Of a DNA stretch of 24,658 nucleotides, positions 22,660 through 24,658 are shown in pieces. The notes beneath the pieces were generated by a model that worked only from the letters and a program-made list of their open reading frames with translations, did not search any database and was not told where the DNA came from. How positions within the stretch are numbered: position 1 is the first letter of the stretch; each line of letters opens with the position of its first letter. Origin of the DNA: Chloroflexota bacterium (GTDB lineage: Bacteria > Chloroflexota > Limnocylindria > Limnocylindrales > CSP1-4); NCBI GenBank assembly GCA_021786265.1, contig JAJYNP010000244.1, forward strand, positions 1 to 24,658. The letters are read 5' to 3'. The translations under genes were made by a program, and so were the position numbers.

Positions 22660-23175
22660 ATGAACAGCAGCTACGGCAAGGCCACGGCGATCATGCGGAT
22701 CGCCCTCGGCTTCGGTTTCCTCTACGCCGGCCTGGACAAGGCCCTCGACCTCGCGGGCACCGGCGCGTTCAGCGCCGTCGGGTTCCTGAAGTTCGGCACC
22801 CTCGGCGCGTACACCGGCTCGAACCCCAAGGTCGTCGTCAACCCCACCCATGACCTGTGGGTGTCGCTGGCCAACAACGGCACGCTGATGCCGATCATCA
22901 ACACCCTGGTGGTGTTCGGCGAGCTGGCCATCGGCGTCGCCCTGATCCTGGGGATCGCCACCCGCTTCGCCGGGATCATGGGAGCGCTCCTCACCGGGCT
23001 GTTCTTCGTGGCCTCGTGGAGCTTCGCGACCGGGTTCATCAACGAGGACTTCCTCTACGCCGCCCTCTCCGGGTACCTCGCGTACGTCGGCGCCGGCGCC
23101 GTGTGGGGCCTCGATGGTTACCTTGCCCGGACGCAGCTCCTCGCCAGGACCCCGCTGCGCGTGCTCGTGGCCTGA
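22660..23175 (+). CDS. DoxX-family membrane protein
   Basis: This 171-residue protein has four likely membrane helices (about 10-28, 76-98, 102-124 and 132-152) and the DoxX/DoxD-like pattern RIALGFGFLYAGLDKALD at its start, with FGELAIGVALILGIATRFAG in the second and third helices. A polar loop (about 30-70) lies between helices one and two. DoxD relatives form part of thiosulfate:quinone oxidoreductase, while many DoxX proteins have no known role; I see nothing here to decide. AAGGAG (22649-22654), five bases before the ATG, fixes the start and is the best ribosome binding site in the window. It is a single gene, closed by the strong hairpin at 23273. Confidence 0.88.
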   Translation: MNSSYGKATAIMRIALGFGFLYAGLDKALDLAGTGAFSAVGFLKFGTLGAYTGSNPKVVVNPTHDLWVSLANNGTLMPIINTLVVFGELAIGVALILGIATRFAGIMGALLTGLFFVASWSFATGFINEDFLYAALSGYLAYVGAGAVWGLDGYLARTQLLARTPLRVLVA

Positions 23176-23272
23176 TCACCGACGTCCGGGCTCGTCCGGC
23201 CCACCGGGTGCGGGCCTGACGGGCGGGCCGATCCTCCGGCCCTTCCACGGACGATCGCCCAGCCCGTCACAC

Positions 23273-23304
23273 AGAAACCGTCGGAGCGAGCTCCGACGGT
23301 TTCT
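23273..23304. terminator. Strong, perfectly symmetrical terminator hairpin
   Basis: AGAAACCGTCGGAGC (23273-23287) and GCTCCGACGGTTTCT (23290-23304) are perfect inverted copies around GA. The stem ends in AAA on one side and TTT on the other, so it could work in both directions. It stands about 100 bases after the DoxX stop. Confidence 0.75.
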
Positions 23305-23341
23305 GGATTCCCTGGCCGGGTTCCCGCCCGGTGCTGACAGA

Positions 23342-23359
23342 TTCAGGACACGTTCAGGA
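23342..23359. promoter_or_regulatory. 11-base-period direct repeat TTCAGGA-N4-TTCAGGA
   Basis: TTCAGGA occurs at 23342-23348 and 23353-23359, an 11-base period typical of OmpR/PhoB-type response regulator sites. It lies about 75 bases before the DUF5666-type gene. The half-site differs from the one at 19220-19236. Confidence 0.5.
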
Positions 23360-23432
23360 GCACCTGCGACGCTGATTGCGGGACCGGACGCAGCCCGGAG
23401 CTTTCCGTTCCCCGCCGACCGTACAGGGAGCC

Positions 23433-24509
23433 ATGAAACGCATGCATGACGAATCTTCGAGCGCCCGCACACCCGGGCGGGCCCGCATCCCGTTCATCGC
23501 AGCCGGGCTTGCCGCCCTCCTCGGCATCGGCGCGTTCGGCGTTGCGATCGCCTCGGGCGGCCAGTCCTCGCCTGCGGGCGTCGCCATACCGCTCGTCTCG
23601 ACCGCGACGCAGGCCCCCACGAACGGGTGGTCCGGTCCGGCGGCCGGGATCGGACACGGCGGCCCGGGCTGGATGGGCCCGCGAGGCGGTCGCCCGGGCA
23701 GCGGCCCGATGGCGGGCGACATCACGATCACGGCCATCAATGGGACGCAGCTGTCGCTGAAGACGGCGGACGGCTGGACGCGCACGATCGACGCCAGCGG
23801 GGCGAACGTGACGCGCGGCGGCCAGACCGTGGCGATCGGGACCCTGCAGGTGGGCGACCAGATCACGTTCCGCGAGACCAGGCAGTCTGACGGCACCTAC
23901 AAGATCGACTCGATCGCCGTCGTGCAACCGCACGTCGCAGGCACGGTGACCTCGGTCGGCGGCTCGACCGTCACGCTGAAGCAGCTCGATGGCACGTCAA
24001 CGACCGTCCAGCTGACCTCCGCGACGACCTACAGGCTGGCGGGGCAGCCGGCGACGAAGAGCGCCGTCACCGCGGGTGAGCAGGTCGCCATCGAGGGTAC
24101 CCTCGCAACGGACGGGACATTCACCGCGACCACGGTCCGGGTGATGCCCGCCGTCGTGGCCGGCACAGTGTCCTCGAAGACGTCCACCACCATCACCATC
24201 ACGGATCGTGCCGGCAAGTCCGTGACCATCGATGTCGGTGCCTCCACCACGTACCAGGTCAGCGGGACCAGCAACGCGACGATCGCCGACGTCGCGGTCG
24301 GCGCGACGATCGAGGCCGGGGGCGCCAGCAACGCCGACGGCTCGCTCACCGCCATCCTCGTGCGCGTCCTGCCGGCCGGCCAGCCGGGTCGCGGTCCGAT
24401 GGGCGGCTGGGGGATGCGCGGCATGTGGGGCGGTGGCCCGCGCAGCGGCCAGGCGCCTGCGACGCCATCGGCCGGCTCCGGCTCGAACAGCGGCACCAGC
24501 GGCGCCTGA
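23433..24509 (+). CDS. Exported or membrane-anchored DUF5666-type repeat protein
   Basis: This 358-residue protein has a short basic N-terminus, one hydrophobic helix (about 19-42) acting as anchor or signal, and a Gly/Trp-rich spacer. Three tandem units of about 70-75 residues follow (about 76-145, 146-220 and 221-295). Each reads as a small beta barrel: 'V.GTV.S....T.TI....G....I......TTY', then 'V.VGD.I...G....DGT..A..V.V'. This matches DUF5666, a domain of unknown function common in high-GC bacteria. The tail is Gly/Met/Trp then Ser/Gly-rich. The start is uncertain: AGGGAG (23425-23430) is two bases before the first ATG and 11 before the fourth codon, also ATG (23442). The upstream direct repeat suggests control by an OmpR-type regulator. 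Confidence 0.85.
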   Translation: MKRMHDESSSARTPGRARIPFIAAGLAALLGIGAFGVAIASGGQSSPAGVAIPLVSTATQAPTNGWSGPAAGIGHGGPGWMGPRGGRPGSGPMAGDITITAINGTQLSLKTADGWTRTIDASGANVTRGGQTVAIGTLQVGDQITFRETRQSDGTYKIDSIAVVQPHVAGTVTSVGGSTVTLKQLDGTSTTVQLTSATTYRLAGQPATKSAVTAGEQVAIEGTLATDGTFTATTVRVMPAVVAGTVSSKTSTTITITDRAGKSVTIDVGASTTYQVSGTSNATIADVAVGATIEAGGASNADGSLTAILVRVLPAGQPGRGPMGGWGMRGMWGGGPRSGQAPATPSAGSGSNSGTSGA

Positions 24510-24575
24510 GCCGCGAGGCGCCGGCGTCGCCGCGGAGGCCCGGGCGAACCAGCTGCGAGAACCACCCACGCGCGG

Positions 24576-24604
24576 GGACGCGGCCGGCAACTCCGGCCGC
24601 GTCC
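24576..24604. terminator. Strong GC hairpin after the DUF5666 gene
   Basis: GGACGCGGCCGG (24576-24587) and CCGGCCGCGTCC (24593-24604) form a perfect 12-base stem with the loop CAACT. There is no T-tract, so termination would rely on the stem alone. Confidence 0.6.
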
Positions 24605-24622
24605 GTCTGATGGCCCCGGCGG

Positions 24623-24628
24623 TAGCAT
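24623..24628 (+). promoter_or_regulatory. Leaderless -10 box (TAGCAT) of the last gene
   Basis: TAGCAT ends seven bases before a GTG at 24636, matching the spacing seen at six other starts. Confidence 0.4.
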
Positions 24629-24635
24629 CCCGTAC

Positions 24636-24658
24636 GTGCCTGCACTCGCCCTGCGCTC
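24636..24658 (+). CDS. Start of a gene cut by the window end
   Basis: Only seven codons (VPALALR) are visible. The call rests on the TAGCAT box seven bases upstream of GTG and on the preceding terminator-like hairpin. The product cannot be named. Confidence 0.35.

Overview
The window is very GC-rich (roughly 70% by eye), gene-dense bacterial chromosome. I see no mobile element, CRISPR array, tRNA or rRNA. The best taxonomic guess is a high-GC Chloroflexota bacterium (Limnocylindria-like), with Actinobacteria as the main alternative. Three things support this: the histidine-phosphatase (MSMEG_4193-like)/DUF3090/SCO1664-family trio, a haloarchaeal-type glucose dehydrogenase, and many genes that start 6-8 bases after a TANNNT box with no ribosome binding site. 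This is inference from gene content, not from a marker gene.

Layout. 63-3704: a very large GH13 alpha-amylase-family enzyme. 3840-6380 (minus): a class A penicillin-binding protein. 6741-7151: a small membrane protein. 7199-9211 (minus): the phosphatase, DUF3090 and SCO1664-family genes. 9266-10870: an FAD-linked 2-hydroxyacid dehydrogenase, divergent from that trio across a 54-base promoter region. 11146-13620 and 13659-14768: a GH15 glucoamylase/glucodextranase-like enzyme and a glucose 1-dehydrogenase. 14933-15589: a PadR regulator. 15786-16682 (minus): a trypsin-like/PDZ protease without an export signal, divergent from an HxlR-type regulator (16801-17238). 17251-19181 (minus): a sensor kinase and OmpR-type response regulator, overlapping by one base. 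19259-21982: a membrane-anchored Gly-rich protein, ApbE and a ferric-reductase-like di-heme membrane protein in one operon. 22660-23175: a DoxX-type membrane protein. 23433-24509: an exported DUF5666-type repeat protein. The last 23 bases start another gene.

How they may work together. The GH13 and GH15 enzymes have no signal peptide, so together with glucose dehydrogenase they suggest intracellular glucan breakdown to glucose and on to gluconate. The ApbE/ferric-reductase operon suggests flavin and heme electron transfer across the membrane, but no recognisable FMN_bind acceptor is encoded beside it. The two-component system is divergent from that operon, and 11-base direct repeats typical of OmpR-family sites lie both in their shared promoter region and upstream of the DUF5666 gene.

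The strongest whole-window signal is the repeated TANNNT-N6-8-start arrangement, which implies leaderless transcripts for about seven genes. It coexists with classical Shine-Dalgarno starts at other genes.
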